A program made the position numbers and the translations under genes. From an uncultured Prochlorococcus sp. (lineage in GTDB: Bacteria > Cyanobacteriota > Cyanobacteriia > PCC-6307 > Cyanobiaceae): a stretch of DNA of 64,000 nucleotides. Below, piece after piece: positions 7,268-16,107 of this stretch. The DNA lies in contig CACFBG010000002.1 in the NCBI GenBank assembly GCA_902564535.1, positions 59,785 through 123,784 of the forward strand, in the 5' to 3' direction. The notes beneath the pieces were generated by a model. The model worked only from the letters and a program-made list of their open reading frames with translations. It was not told the DNA's origin and did not search any database. Positions within the stretch are counted from its first letter, which is position 1. The number at the start of each line of letters is the position of its first letter.

Positions 7268-9763
7268 TCACATTCTGATTTGAGCTTTAATCTCCGATTG
7301 AAGTTTATTAATTATTTGTTGATGTACAGGTTTTATTTCCTCCTCCGTAAGGGTGGCTGAAAATTTTCTATAAGTCAGACGATACGTTAAGCTCAACTTA
7401 TCAGAATTCTCCTTACATTCAAAACGATCTATTAGTTCTACACTTTCAAGTAATTTTTTTCCATTTTTGAGGATTAATGAGTGTATATTATTTGAATTAA
7501 TAGATTTTTCTATATAAAAAGAAACATCTCTTTCCATAGATGGAAATGATGAATATTTTTTAAAATTAGGAATCCATTTACTAGGTCTTGTAGAAGCTTG
7601 TAGAATTTTTAGAAGATCTAATTCAAAAATATATGTATTTTTAATTATATTTATTTCTTTCAATTTTGATGGATGTATTTGGCCAAATTTCCCTATGTTC
7701 TTTCCTTCTAAAATAATTACTGCTGATCTTCCTGGATGATAATTTTCATCGTCGACAAGTGGTCTATCTTCAACTGATAATTTTAATCTAATAAATACTT
7801 CTTGAAGTAATCCCCTGGCTTGATAATAATTTAGATCTATTTTATTTTCTTTAATAGTCCATTTTTCTAAATTCTTTGAACCTGAGATGACGCCTGAAAT
7901 AATATTATTATTAATTATTTCCTGATTTTTATTGTATTTATAGATATGACCTATTTCGTATATCCAGATGTCTGGTCGTCCTATTTTCATGTTACGTTCA
8001 ACTATATTAATATGTTCTTCTAATAAACAATTCCTTAAAAAACTAGCTTCCTTCATCAAAGGATTATTTAATGGAACTTTACTTTTATCGCTATTTTGAT
8101 TTGATACAAGCGACATAGTATTTACTTCCTGAAAACCAACAGAAGTCATATATTTATTAATATCTCTTTCTACTAACTGAATAGGATTAAGTCCACCAGG
8201 GCTTATTGGTTTAGGTAGGTTAGAATTAAAACAATCATATCCTATTAATCTTGAAACTTCCTCTATTAGATCAATTTCTCTTATAAGGTCTTTATTTCTA
8301 TATTCTGGTATAGATACAATCCATTTGTCCTTATCTATATCTACAGTACAATTAATCTTAGCTAATGCACTTATAATTAACTTATCTGATAAATTTTCAT
8401 TTGATTTAGTTGATATTGAGTTAAGAAGTGAAGAATTAAATTCTTTTGAATTTATGTTTAATCCTCCTAGAATATTTCTAACCCTGTCAGGCCTTAGTAT
8501 AATTTTCTCTCTTCCTGTTGTTAAAGTTCCACTAAAATAAGTTTTGAGATCAGAATTTTTGCTTAACTGACTGAATAGATCTAATGCTCTTCTTATTGAA
8601 TTGAATGGAACATTTCCAGGGATTCCTTTCTCGAAGCGAATACTTGATTCTGTTTTTATTCCAACTGTCTTAGAAGAATTCCTTATCAAATTTGGACTGA
8701 AGTTACCTGCTTCTAACCATACTTTAGTTGTATTAATATCAACAGATGAATTTATGGAACCTATAACACCAGCTATTGATATTGGTATATCACAACAAGT
8801 TATAACAACTATATTATTATTTAATTTAATAGATTTTCCTTCTATTGTATTAAATTCTTCTAAATTTCTCGAAAATCTAATTGAAAAATCTTCTACACTT
8901 ATTTCTTTCCCACATAAATTCTCTAATTTATCAGCATCATAAGCATGCAATGGTTGCCCTTGTTCTATCATTACATAGTTTGTTATATCTACAATAGAAT
9001 TAACTGAATTCATTCCTAAGTTATTTAGTTTCTTTTTTATAGATTCTGAATTTATATTATTATCTATATTATTAATATTTCTAATTAATGACAATGAAAA
9101 AACGCCATTCTTTTCTATAAATTCTGATATACTTTTACTTGGTCTAAATTCCATAAAATTAAATTTATCTACCAATTTTGGTAACTCTAAATCAGTATCA
9201 AGAGTAGCTGAAACCTCACGTGCTATACCAACTATCGACATTGCATCTGGTCTATTAGCAGTAATTGCTATATCTAGGAGCGTATCTTCTAGATTTAATA
9301 AGCTAGCAATTGACGAGCCTGGTTTTGGAATATCATTGCATAAATCCTCTAATACTAATATTCCTTTAGAACTATCCTCTAATCCTAGTTCTGTCATAGA
9401 ACAAATCATCCCCTGACTTGAAATACCCCTTAGTTTTGTAGTCTTTATTTTTAAATCAACTGCTGGAAGATAAACACCTTCTGTGGCAAGAGCTACATGA
9501 ATATTGGATATTATATTGTCAGCTCCACATACAATTTGAAGTATTTTTGAGGAGCCAATATTTACCTTACAAATACTAAGTTTTTCTGCATCTGGATGAT
9601 TTGTTAATTCTTCTACATATCCAACGATTACTCCATCCACTTTTTCTGACATATCCAGAATTTCTTCAACTTCAAAACCTGTCATGGAAAGTTTTTCAGC
9701 CAAAACCTCTGCGCTAACAGGTATTTGGAGAAATTCTCTTAACCAAGAAAGTGAAACCCTCAT
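7268..9763 (-). CDS. pheT: Phenylalanyl-tRNA synthetase beta subunit
   Basis: The 831-residue beta chain of the alpha2-beta2 enzyme that charges tRNA-Phe. Its start, MRVSLSWLREFLQIP, is typical of the family. The order is a tRNA-binding OB fold (~40-150, VGYVEELTNHPDAEKLSICKV), the B3/B4 editing region with NSIVDITNYVM (~253), the B5 domain, the catalytic-like core, and a C-terminal anticodon-binding fold (SFPSMERDVSF, ~745). Length is normal. It is transcribed away from the rpsR region; a 12-base palindrome lies 18 bases upstream of its ATG. The alpha subunit gene is not in the window. Confidence 0.97.
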   Translation of the reverse strand: MRVSLSWLREFLQIPVSAEVLAEKLSMTGFEVEEILDMSEKVDGVIVGYVEELTNHPDAEKLSICKVNIGSSKILQIVCGADNIISNIHVALATEGVYLPAVDLKIKTTKLRGISSQGMICSMTELGLEDSSKGILVLEDLCNDIPKPGSSIASLLNLEDTLLDIAITANRPDAMSIVGIAREVSATLDTDLELPKLVDKFNFMEFRPSKSISEFIEKNGVFSLSLIRNINNIDNNINSESIKKKLNNLGMNSVNSIVDITNYVMIEQGQPLHAYDADKLENLCGKEISVEDFSIRFSRNLEEFNTIEGKSIKLNNNIVVITCCDIPISIAGVIGSINSSVDINTTKVWLEAGNFSPNLIRNSSKTVGIKTESSIRFEKGIPGNVPFNSIRRALDLFSQLSKNSDLKTYFSGTLTTGREKIILRPDRVRNILGGLNINSKEFNSSLLNSISTKSNENLSDKLIISALAKINCTVDIDKDKWIVSIPEYRNKDLIREIDLIEEVSRLIGYDCFNSNLPKPISPGGLNPIQLVERDINKYMTSVGFQEVNTMSLVSNQNSDKSKVPLNNPLMKEASFLRNCLLEEHINIVERNMKIGRPDIWIYEIGHIYKYNKNQEIINNNIISGVISGSKNLEKWTIKENKIDLNYYQARGLLQEVFIRLKLSVEDRPLVDDENYHPGRSAVIILEGKNIGKFGQIHPSKLKEINIIKNTYIFELDLLKILQASTRPSKWIPNFKKYSSFPSMERDVSFYIEKSINSNNIHSLILKNGKKLLESVELIDRFECKENSDKLSLTYRLTYRKFSATLTEEEIKPVHQQIINKLQSEIKAQIRM

Positions 9764-9780
9764 TTTCTGAAACCTAATGT

Positions 9781-9792
9781 GTAGGATCCTAC
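9781..9792. promoter_or_regulatory. Palindrome GTAGGATCCTAC upstream of pheT
   Basis: A perfect 12-base palindrome 17 bases before the pheT start codon. Its half GTAGGATC recurs at 9830-9837. Lying between divergent translation genes, it could be an operator or a leader structure; no regulator is identified. Confidence 0.3.
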
Positions 9793-9860
9793 GAACTCAC
9801 GTGCATTTTGGAAAAGGGTAGGGGAGACTGTAGGATCTTTAATCAATTATCACTTCACAA

Positions 9861-10059
9861 ATGGTCGACAGAGGTATTAAAGGCATTCTGAAGGGAAAAT
9901 CCCTTTGTTAGCCAAATACCTTTTTCTGACTTCCTAGATCTCAACTGTTGTGTCATAGTTACACTACAGAAAATTCGGCAAAACGCTACAATCAAATTTG
10001 AACAGTAGATACTTGTCGTCATACCAATGATCTAAAAGTTCAAGATTAACGATTTTGTC
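9861..10059 (+). pseudogene. rpmG: Decayed ribosomal protein L33 gene
   Basis: L33 is normally encoded directly upstream of rpsR in cyanobacteria and plastids, but no intact copy is here. Instead, an ATG at 9861 opens a frame of about L33 length, broken by several stops (9909, 9927, 9996). Its peptide keeps family landmarks in the right order: MVDRGIKG where L33 has MAKKGTR, SYTTEN at codons 33-38 where L33 has SRYTTEKN, and RHTNDLKVQD-stop where L33 has PHLNRMTIHKE. DNA after TACACTACAGAAAAT still resembles a TTEKNRRNTTERLE stretch once small indels are allowed. L33 is dispensable in E. coli. The family sequence is from memory, so alignment is decisive. Confidence 0.6.
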
Positions 10060-10099
10060 CTTTAATTTTTGACCAGAAACCATTACCGAATTTAAGTAA

Positions 10100-10321
10100 A
10101 TGAGCAGTTCATTCTTTAAAAAACGTTTATCACCAATCAAGCCTGGTGATCCTATAGATTACAAAGATGTAGACCTTTTAAAGAAATTTATAACAGATAG
10201 AGGAAAGATACTTCCTAGAAGATTAACTGGTCTTACCGCCAAGCAGCAAAGAGACTTAACCCTAGCTGTAAAAAGAGCAAGAATTATTGCTTTACTTCCT
10301 TTTGTTAATCCAGAGGGATAA
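10100..10321 (+). CDS. rpsR: 30S ribosomal protein S18
   Basis: A 73-residue S18 of the small subunit platform, where it pairs with S6 near the mRNA exit. Family landmarks are the [13 protein letters not shown] segment (~19-31), [12 protein letters not shown] (~34-45) and the basic C-terminal [10 protein letters not shown]. Length is normal for cyanobacteria. The rpmG remnant lies 40 bases upstream, and the RNB nuclease gene follows after 15 bases, probably in the same transcript. Confidence 0.97.
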   Translation: MSSSFFKKRLSPIKPGDPIDYKDVDLLKKFITDRGKILPRRLTGLTAKQQRDLTLAVKRARIIALLPFVNPEG

Positions 10322-10336
10322 TAGTTTAGTTAAAAG

Positions 10337-11563
10337 ATGAAAGTTGAGGTAAGTAAGCAGAATAAAAGAATAAATCTTACAAAATTAAAAACATACACAA
10401 TTGATGATTTAAGTGCTAATGAAATAGATGATGCAATATCTTTAGAAAAATTTGATGATAAAAACTATTTGTGGATACATATCTCTAACCCTACATATAT
10501 AGTAGAAAAGGATTCAATTATAGATAAGATTGCTCAAGAAAGAGCTAATACTCTATATTTAGTAGAAGAAACATTTAATATGTTGCCAGTAGAGAAAAAT
10601 AATAAGTTATTAGGTTTTAAACCCAAAAATATTTCTGATGCTTTAAGTCTTTGCATAGAAATAAGTCATAATGGTGATATAATTTCTGCAATAATCTATG
10701 ATTCTTATGTAGAGCCAAACTATCAATTAACATATGATGATGCAGATGAATTAATAGAGTTGCAACCAGCAGAAGAGATAGAGCTTTATGAAATTTACAA
10801 GTTGACTAAAATTATACATCAAAAAAGGGTAAGTAATGGTGCTATTTCATTCAAGCAAATTGTAGGTAACTTTACTGGTTCGATAAATGATCCAACTGTT
10901 ATTTATAAATACAAATCTTATTCAAGAATTTTAATTGAAGAAATGATGATATTAATGGGTTACGTTATTTCAAATATTTCAATTAATTTTAATATTCCAA
11001 TGATTTATAGAGTACAGGATAAAAGTATAATTCCCAAAAATAATGAGAATATAAATTTAGATATTTTTGAATCTTACTTAAAAAGAAAACTTAAGAAAGC
11101 TTATTATAGCTGTATACCTAGTATTCACTTTTCATTAGGCTTGAAGTCATATGTTCATTGCACATCCCCACTAAGAAGATATACTGATTTGTTAGTACAT
11201 CGTCAATTAACTAATTATATTAATAATAAGGAATTATATGATCAGGCTCAATTATCTTATTTATTATCAAAAATTAATATAAAAATAAATAATGGAATAC
11301 AATTATATAGACAAGAACAACTTAAATGTCTAAATAATTGGCTTTATATAAACAAAGATAATGATATTGAAGGTTATTTTATATCTAACCTAAATATAGA
11401 AGAAGATTTATTTTTAATAAGACTAAAAGATCTTGAACAGGATGTGATATGCTTTCTTAAACAAAAGATTCAATTAATTTTAGGTGATCAGTTGCTAATA
11501 AAATATGATTCTCTATCTCAGAAGGATTCATATCCTAGATTTACAATAAGAAAACCTTCATAA
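10337..11563 (+). CDS. Stripped-down RNB-family ribonuclease (catalytic domain only)
   Basis: A 408-residue protein that is nearly all RNB catalytic domain, the 3'-to-5' exoribonuclease fold of RNase II/R. The metal-binding motif is TIDDLSANEIDDAI (residues 21-34); the third acidic position is Glu rather than the Asp of E. coli RNase II. The substrate-side motif CTSPLRRYTDLLVHRQL (~275-291) keeps the conserved arginines. The N-terminal cold-shock domains of the 640-800-residue family members are absent, and no clear S1 domain is seen in the ~90 residues after the RNB core. It sits between rpsR and metG. It looks catalytically competent, in contrast to the second RNB gene at 26358. Confidence 0.85.
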   Translation: MKVEVSKQNKRINLTKLKTYTIDDLSANEIDDAISLEKFDDKNYLWIHISNPTYIVEKDSIIDKIAQERANTLYLVEETFNMLPVEKNNKLLGFKPKNISDALSLCIEISHNGDIISAIIYDSYVEPNYQLTYDDADELIELQPAEEIELYEIYKLTKIIHQKRVSNGAISFKQIVGNFTGSINDPTVIYKYKSYSRILIEEMMILMGYVISNISINFNIPMIYRVQDKSIIPKNNENINLDIFESYLKRKLKKAYYSCIPSIHFSLGLKSYVHCTSPLRRYTDLLVHRQLTNYINNKELYDQAQLSYLLSKINIKINNGIQLYRQEQLKCLNNWLYINKDNDIEGYFISNLNIEEDLFLIRLKDLEQDVICFLKQKIQLILGDQLLIKYDSLSQKDSYPRFTIRKPS

Positions 11564-11638
11564 CCAAGAAAATTAAATTAATATTGATTGACCTAATTAT
11601 TATATTTTGTTATGATAGTATTGAATTTTTAATAAAAA

Positions 11639-13177
11639 TTGAAGTATACGCTTACAACCCCATTATATTATGTAAATGATAAACCACATATTGGGAGTGC
11701 TTATACAACAATAGCCTGCGATGCACAAGCAAGATACAAGAGGTTAAAAGGACATAAAGTTATATTTATTACTGGGGTTGATGAACATGGTCAGAAAATT
11801 CAGAGGACAGCAGAACAAAAGAAAATAGAACCAATTGAACACTGCAATAATATTTCTCAATTATATTTAAAATTGTGGGATAAATGGGATATTAGTAATG
11901 ATGTATTTATACGAACTTCATCTCAAGAACATATAAATATAGTTAACGATTTTTTTAATAGGGTCTTTTCATCAGGGGATATATATATGGGGCATCAAAA
12001 AGGTTGGTACTGTGTTGGCTGTGAAGAATATAAGGATATCGATGAGCATGCTATAGAGTCGACATGCCCTATTCATAAACAAAAGTTAGAATGGCGAGAT
12101 GAAGAGAATTTGTTCTTTAGATTATCTAAATATCAAAACGAAATAGAACAATTAGTAAATAAGGAGGATTTCATATATCCTATATCCAGAAAAAATGAAA
12201 TAATCAACTTTGTTAATAGTGGTCTGAAGGATTTTTCAATTTCAAGAGTTAATGTTAAGTGGGGCATTCCAGTTAAGGGATACAAAGATCATACATTTTA
12301 TGTATGGTTTGATGCCTTGTTAGGTTATATCAGTTCTATTTGTAAACTCAACTCTAATTATTCATTAGATAACCTAATTGATAATGGCTGGCCAGCTGAT
12401 GTACATGTAATTGGTAAGGATATACTAAGATTTCATGCTGTATATTGGCCTGCAATGTTAATGTCAGCCAATCTAGAAATTCCTAAAAAGGTTATCGGCC
12501 ATGGTTTCCTTACCAAAGATAATTTAAAAATGGGTAAATCTCTTGGAAATATTATTGATCCAGATAAGTTAGTAAAAGATTATGGTATTGATTCAGTAAG
12601 ATGGTACTTACTAAAAGATTTTAAATTTGGTTCAGATGGAGACTTTCAATTTAGAAGATTCGTAGATATTGTAAATAATGATCTAGCAAATACAATTGGA
12701 AATCTACTTAATAGAACTACTTCTATGTCAAGAAAATGGTTCGAAGGCAATATTCCCGAGGCAATTAACTCCGATACACATATTTTACAAATTAAGGTAG
12801 TTGATACATTGAAAGTATATAATTCATCATTTTCAATCTTCGATTTTTCTAGAGCACTAGACTCTGTTATTGAATTAGCAACATTTGCTAATGTTTATTT
12901 AAATGAACAAGCGCCCTGGAAACAAATTAAATTAAATTCTAACAAACAATTAGTAGCTAATGATATTTATTCTATTCTTGAAACCTGCAGAATTATAGCC
13001 ATAATGATAAACCCTGTTGTACCTAAATTAAGTATAAAGATCTTAAACCAATTGAATTTTAATAGTACAGATATAAACTTAACCGAATGTTGTTATTGGG
13101 GTTTACTCCAAAGTAATGCAAAACTCCCTACTCCTGAACCGATTATGAATAAATTAGAGTTTATAGACGATAATTAA
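11639..13177 (+). CDS. metG: Methionyl-tRNA synthetase
   Basis: A 512-residue class-I synthetase that charges both initiator and elongator tRNA-Met. The HIGH-type motif is PHIGSAY (~16-22). The KMSKS loop reads LKMGKSLGN (~296), a common variant. The CVGC and CPIH pairs (~125-145) form the zinc knuckle. There is no C-terminal EMAP-like domain, which is normal for this length. The only workable start is TTG at 11639, giving MKYTLTTPLYYVND. Both tRNA-Met genes are also in this window, at 15914 and 62627. Confidence 0.96.
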   Translation: MKYTLTTPLYYVNDKPHIGSAYTTIACDAQARYKRLKGHKVIFITGVDEHGQKIQRTAEQKKIEPIEHCNNISQLYLKLWDKWDISNDVFIRTSSQEHINIVNDFFNRVFSSGDIYMGHQKGWYCVGCEEYKDIDEHAIESTCPIHKQKLEWRDEENLFFRLSKYQNEIEQLVNKEDFIYPISRKNEIINFVNSGLKDFSISRVNVKWGIPVKGYKDHTFYVWFDALLGYISSICKLNSNYSLDNLIDNGWPADVHVIGKDILRFHAVYWPAMLMSANLEIPKKVIGHGFLTKDNLKMGKSLGNIIDPDKLVKDYGIDSVRWYLLKDFKFGSDGDFQFRRFVDIVNNDLANTIGNLLNRTTSMSRKWFEGNIPEAINSDTHILQIKVVDTLKVYNSSFSIFDFSRALDSVIELATFANVYLNEQAPWKQIKLNSNKQLVANDIYSILETCRIIAIMINPVVPKLSIKILNQLNFNSTDINLTECCYWGLLQSNAKLPTPEPIMNKLEFIDDN

Positions 13178-13184
13178 TAAAAGT

Positions 13185-13964
13185 ATGATAAAGATATTAG
13201 CACTCTTTATATTATTATTTTGTCAATCTTGTCAGATAAATAATAAGAATGAACAAGATGATAGCAATATTATAATTAATAATTTTTTACTTAAACAACA
13301 CTCCTCAAGTGGAGATTTAAATTGGAAAATTATAAGTCAAAAAGCCTCCTTTAATCAATATAATAAAAAAACTACCTCATATAATCCAAATGTGGTTATA
13401 TATTCAAATAATATTCCTGTTTATAATATCGTTTCTGAGGAATTAAATATAGATAATAATGGTAAATTAATTAAATTTAGTAGGGACGTAATTGTAAAAA
13501 TACTTACAAATCAGGAAGTCGATATTTTTGGTAATCTACTATTATGGGAACCAGATAATAATAATTTGAATTTCAAAGGCAAAACAAAATTCAAACGTTA
13601 TAATTTAAGAAGCAAAGAAAATCTTATTATTGAAACAAATAGTGTAAATTGGAATACAAATAATGGAATAATAGAAGCTAAAGGGCCTATAAAAGGAAAA
13701 ACATTAATTAATACTAGTCCAGAATATTTATTCTCAGATAAAATCATAGGTAATACAAAAGAAGGATATTTAGAATTTTTAAATTGTATGTATAAAAAAG
13801 AAAATCAAATTTCATCTAAATCTGATAAATGTAAAATTTATTGGACAACAGTATTGAGCCCTAAAAAAGAATTTAGTGAAGCAAAGAGTAATCAGGAAGT
13901 CTTTCTTCATTCTTTAAAAAATCAAGTAAACACGAAAATCCTTGTGCCTAATAAATCAGATTAA
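13185..13964 (+). CDS. LptC-like lipoprotein (LPS transport family)
   Basis: A 259-residue exported protein. Its N terminus (MIKILALFILLFCQSC) is a short lipoprotein-type signal with the candidate lipidated cysteine at 16; the -3 position is imperfect. The rest alternates beta-strand-like repeats (for example NGKLIKFSRDVIVKILTN and NNGIIEAKGPIKGKT), the pattern of the OstA/LptC beta-jellyroll fold that carries lipopolysaccharide across the periplasm. It follows metG after 7 bases and is probably cotranscribed. Its stop abuts that of the convergent gene at 13965. The family call rests on pattern only. Confidence 0.6.
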   Translation: MIKILALFILLFCQSCQINNKNEQDDSNIIINNFLLKQHSSSGDLNWKIISQKASFNQYNKKTTSYNPNVVIYSNNIPVYNIVSEELNIDNNGKLIKFSRDVIVKILTNQEVDIFGNLLLWEPDNNNLNFKGKTKFKRYNLRSKENLIIETNSVNWNTNNGIIEAKGPIKGKTLINTSPEYLFSDKIIGNTKEGYLEFLNCMYKKENQISSKSDKCKIYWTTVLSPKKEFSEAKSNQEVFLHSLKNQVNTKILVPNKSD

Positions 13965-14588
13965 TTATTCTTTATTTATCAACCTAGATGTAAGTCTATC
14001 TGACCATCCTTTTATCCATATTTCATCAGACCTTGTAAAACTTCTTTCAGTCCATCCGCCTACAATTACAAAACCTTTAGTTTCAAGAGGATAAACTATT
14101 ATTGATGGTAGATCTAGGCATATTGGATCAAATTCAATTCTTCCAGGATAAAGTTTTGTTTTTACAAGTGATATAAGTTTTTGAGATTTTCTTGAACGTT
14201 CACATATTTCGCCTGGTATGAAATTACCTTTCCCGATAATACCCCTTTTTAATATTATTTTATCATTCCACCAAACTAATATAGTTGCTGCAGATGTTGC
14301 TAATAAAATTTGATGAGAACCCCAAGCCAACTCTTCAGCTATTTCTTTATTTAAATTTGTATGTAAATAAAATCCCTGATCACCTTGCAAGTCTTCTCTA
14401 TTTTTCTCCTTTGGAATTATTTCCTTTAGTAGTAATGAGACTAGCATCAATCCTATTCCTGACATTCCAGATAGTATTTCAGCTCTTTGGAATTCTGGAG
14501 ATATGGTATCAGCTGTTAAACCATTAAATACAGCAAGTGCTAGTATTAAAAATCCAAAAAATAAGATTATATTTGTAGAAAATTTCAT
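13965..14588 (-). CDS. Complex C cofactor-assembly protein (CCB family)
   Basis: A 207-residue membrane protein that matches the cyanobacterial 'cofactor assembly of complex C subunit B' family. Its plant relatives CCB2/CCB4 help attach haem c(i) to cytochrome b6 on the stromal side. Two hydrophobic helices at the N terminus (~5-26 and ~42-60) anchor it; the soluble rest contains ILVWWNDKIILKRG and GFVIVGGWTERSFTRSDE, the recognisable core. It is divergent from cobU with a 118-base spacer and convergent with the LptC-like gene. Confidence 0.7.
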   Translation of the reverse strand: MKFSTNIILFFGFLILALAVFNGLTADTISPEFQRAEILSGMSGIGLMLVSLLLKEIIPKEKNREDLQGDQGFYLHTNLNKEIAEELAWGSHQILLATSAATILVWWNDKIILKRGIIGKGNFIPGEICERSRKSQKLISLVKTKLYPGRIEFDPICLDLPSIIVYPLETKGFVIVGGWTERSFTRSDEIWIKGWSDRLTSRLINKE

Positions 14589-14706
14589 TAACTAATTTCT
14601 CTACAGAATATCCTTATGATATACTATAGAACATTTATTACTATAATTACTAAGTGTTTGGTTTAGATAACCTTAAATATCAATTACAAATCACTTAATC
14701 TATTAT

Positions 14707-15255
14707 ATGTCTATTATTCTAAATAAAGGTATAACATTAATAACTGGCCCCTCAAGAAGCGGTAAAAGTTTAATAGCAGAAAAATTACTCAAGGACAAAA
14801 AAAATGTTTATTATATAGCCACAGGAATCAAAAAAAATGATGATAATTTATGGAATGAAAGAATCCTAAAGCATCTAAACAGAAGACCAGAAGAGTGGGA
14901 AACAATTGAGGAAAATAAAAATCTTGACTTTTTAATATCGCAAATAAAACCAAATAAATTTTTATTAATTGATTCTTTAGGTGGTTTTGTAAGTGCTTAT
15001 TTAGACTATAATGAAGAAGATTGGAATTTAATAAAATATAAATTTATAGATTCTATTGTAAAATACCAAGGATATATATTAATTGTAATAGAACAAGTTG
15101 GTTGGGGTTTAGTTTCTGACTATGAATTAGGAAACTTATTCCGTGATAGAATTGGTTTAATTTCCCAAGAAATTGAAGTATTGTCTATAGATTCTTGGTT
15201 AATAATTCAAGGTAGGGCAATAGATTTAAAAAAAATCAGTATTAATTTATTATGA
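14707..15255 (+). CDS. cobU: Adenosylcobinamide kinase / guanylyltransferase
   Basis: A 182-residue enzyme of nucleotide-loop assembly in cobalamin synthesis. It phosphorylates adenosylcobinamide and then transfers GMP to it. The P-loop is GPSRSGKS at 14-21. The conserved YIATG (~38), RRPEEWETIE (~59) and LLIDSLGGFVSAYL (~85) segments identify the family. The stop overlaps the next start in ATGA. B12 made here would feed MetH, encoded at the left edge. Confidence 0.93.
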   Translation: MSIILNKGITLITGPSRSGKSLIAEKLLKDKKNVYYIATGIKKNDDNLWNERILKHLNRRPEEWETIEENKNLDFLISQIKPNKFLLIDSLGGFVSAYLDYNEEDWNLIKYKFIDSIVKYQGYILIVIEQVGWGLVSDYELGNLFRDRIGLISQEIEVLSIDSWLIIQGRAIDLKKISINLL

Positions 15256-15746
15256 ACCTTGAAATTCCAATTCTAAAAATAGTTCTACTTGAACCACGGA
15301 TTCCTCAAAATACTGGATGTATAGCTCGTACAGCAGCAGCTCTCAAACTAGAATTAATACTAATAGAGCCATTAGGCTTTAGTTTGGAAGATAAGTATTT
15401 AAAAAGAGCAGGTTTAGATTATTGGCCTTTTGTAAATATTTCTTTATATCCTGATTTTTCTACCTATATGAGTACTTTGAAGAAGCATGAAAGAATTCTA
15501 GCCTGTAGTAAAGCTGGCGGAATAAATTATCGAAATTTTAAATATAAAAATGGTGATAACATTTTATTAGGAAGAGAGGATACTGGCTTGCCAGAGAACA
15601 TTAAGGCCATAAGTGATAATATTATAACTATTCCAATGAGAGCAAGAGCCAATAATCAAGGAGAGGGTGGAGTAAGAAGTTTAAATTTATCAGTATCTGC
15701 TGGTATTATTACATTCGAAGCCTGTTCACAATTAGAATTGATATAA
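15252..15746 (+). CDS. trmL: tRNA (cytidine/uridine-34 2'-O)-methyltransferase
   Basis: A 164-residue SPOUT methyltransferase that methylates the ribose of the wobble base in certain leucine tRNAs. Family motifs are LLEPRIPQNTGCIARTAAAL (N terminus), LLGREDTGLPE (~110) and a C-terminal GEGGVRSLNLSVSAGI (~140), which forms the S-adenosylmethionine trefoil knot. Length is typical. Translation is probably coupled to cobU by the 4-base ATGA overlap. Confidence 0.93.
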   Translation: MNLEIPILKIVLLEPRIPQNTGCIARTAAALKLELILIEPLGFSLEDKYLKRAGLDYWPFVNISLYPDFSTYMSTLKKHERILACSKAGGINYRNFKYKNGDNILLGREDTGLPENIKAISDNIITIPMRARANNQGEGGVRSLNLSVSAGIITFEACSQLELI

Positions 15747-15874
15747 TATACTTTAATATAAGAAAAATCTAATTATATTTATTTATTTTAATTCCCTTTA
15801 GAATAATCCTCCAATTAAGATATTTCTAATTTTATGTCAATAACAAGTTGATTCGGTTTGGAAATTCAAAACAA

Positions 15875-15904
15875 TTGGAATAAGATACGGCAATTTGATA
15901 TGAT
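15875..15904 (+). promoter_or_regulatory. Sigma-70-type promoter for tRNA-Met
   Basis: A -35-like TTGGAA (15875-15880) and a -10-like TATGAT (15899-15904) are separated by 18 bases, and the -10 box ends 9 bases before the first base of the tRNA. Spacing and sequence fit a housekeeping promoter. Confidence 0.5.
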
Positions 15905-15913
15905 AGATAATAT

Positions 15914-15987
15914 GTCTGTGTAGCTCAGCTGGTTAGAGCACAGCATTCATAACGCTGAGGTCGAGAGTTCAAGTCTCTCCACAGACA
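15914..15987 (+). tRNA. tRNA-Met (CAT), elongator type
   Basis: A 74-base cloverleaf with acceptor GTCTGTG/CACAGAC, D stem GCTC/GAGC, anticodon loop TTCATAA (anticodon CAT), T stem GAGAG/CTCTC and discriminator A at 15987. CCA is not encoded. The paired 1-72 end (G-C) excludes the initiator. The last anticodon-stem pair (31-39) is A-C, a mismatch. A CAT anticodon can also belong to a tRNA-Ile read after lysidine modification. I favour elongator Met from the loop sequence but cannot exclude the other. Confidence 0.9.
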
Positions 15988-16107
15988 TTACTATTCTAGA
16001 TAAAGAATTTATTTGGCTTGAACTAAACTTAATTATTTAAAGACTTCTATATCCTATTTAGAATTTGAAAAAGCTCGATATATAGCGAATTTAACTAATC
16101 TTTTAAT

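Noticed and set aside
8601..8942. 113-codon open frame antisense to pheT
   Set aside because: pheT is unmistakable on the other strand; AT-rich codons leave long antisense frames by chance.
9764..9860. T-box or amino-acid leader for pheT
   Set aside because: No T-box core sequence or leader peptide with Phe codons is visible, and T-boxes are not expected in cyanobacteria.
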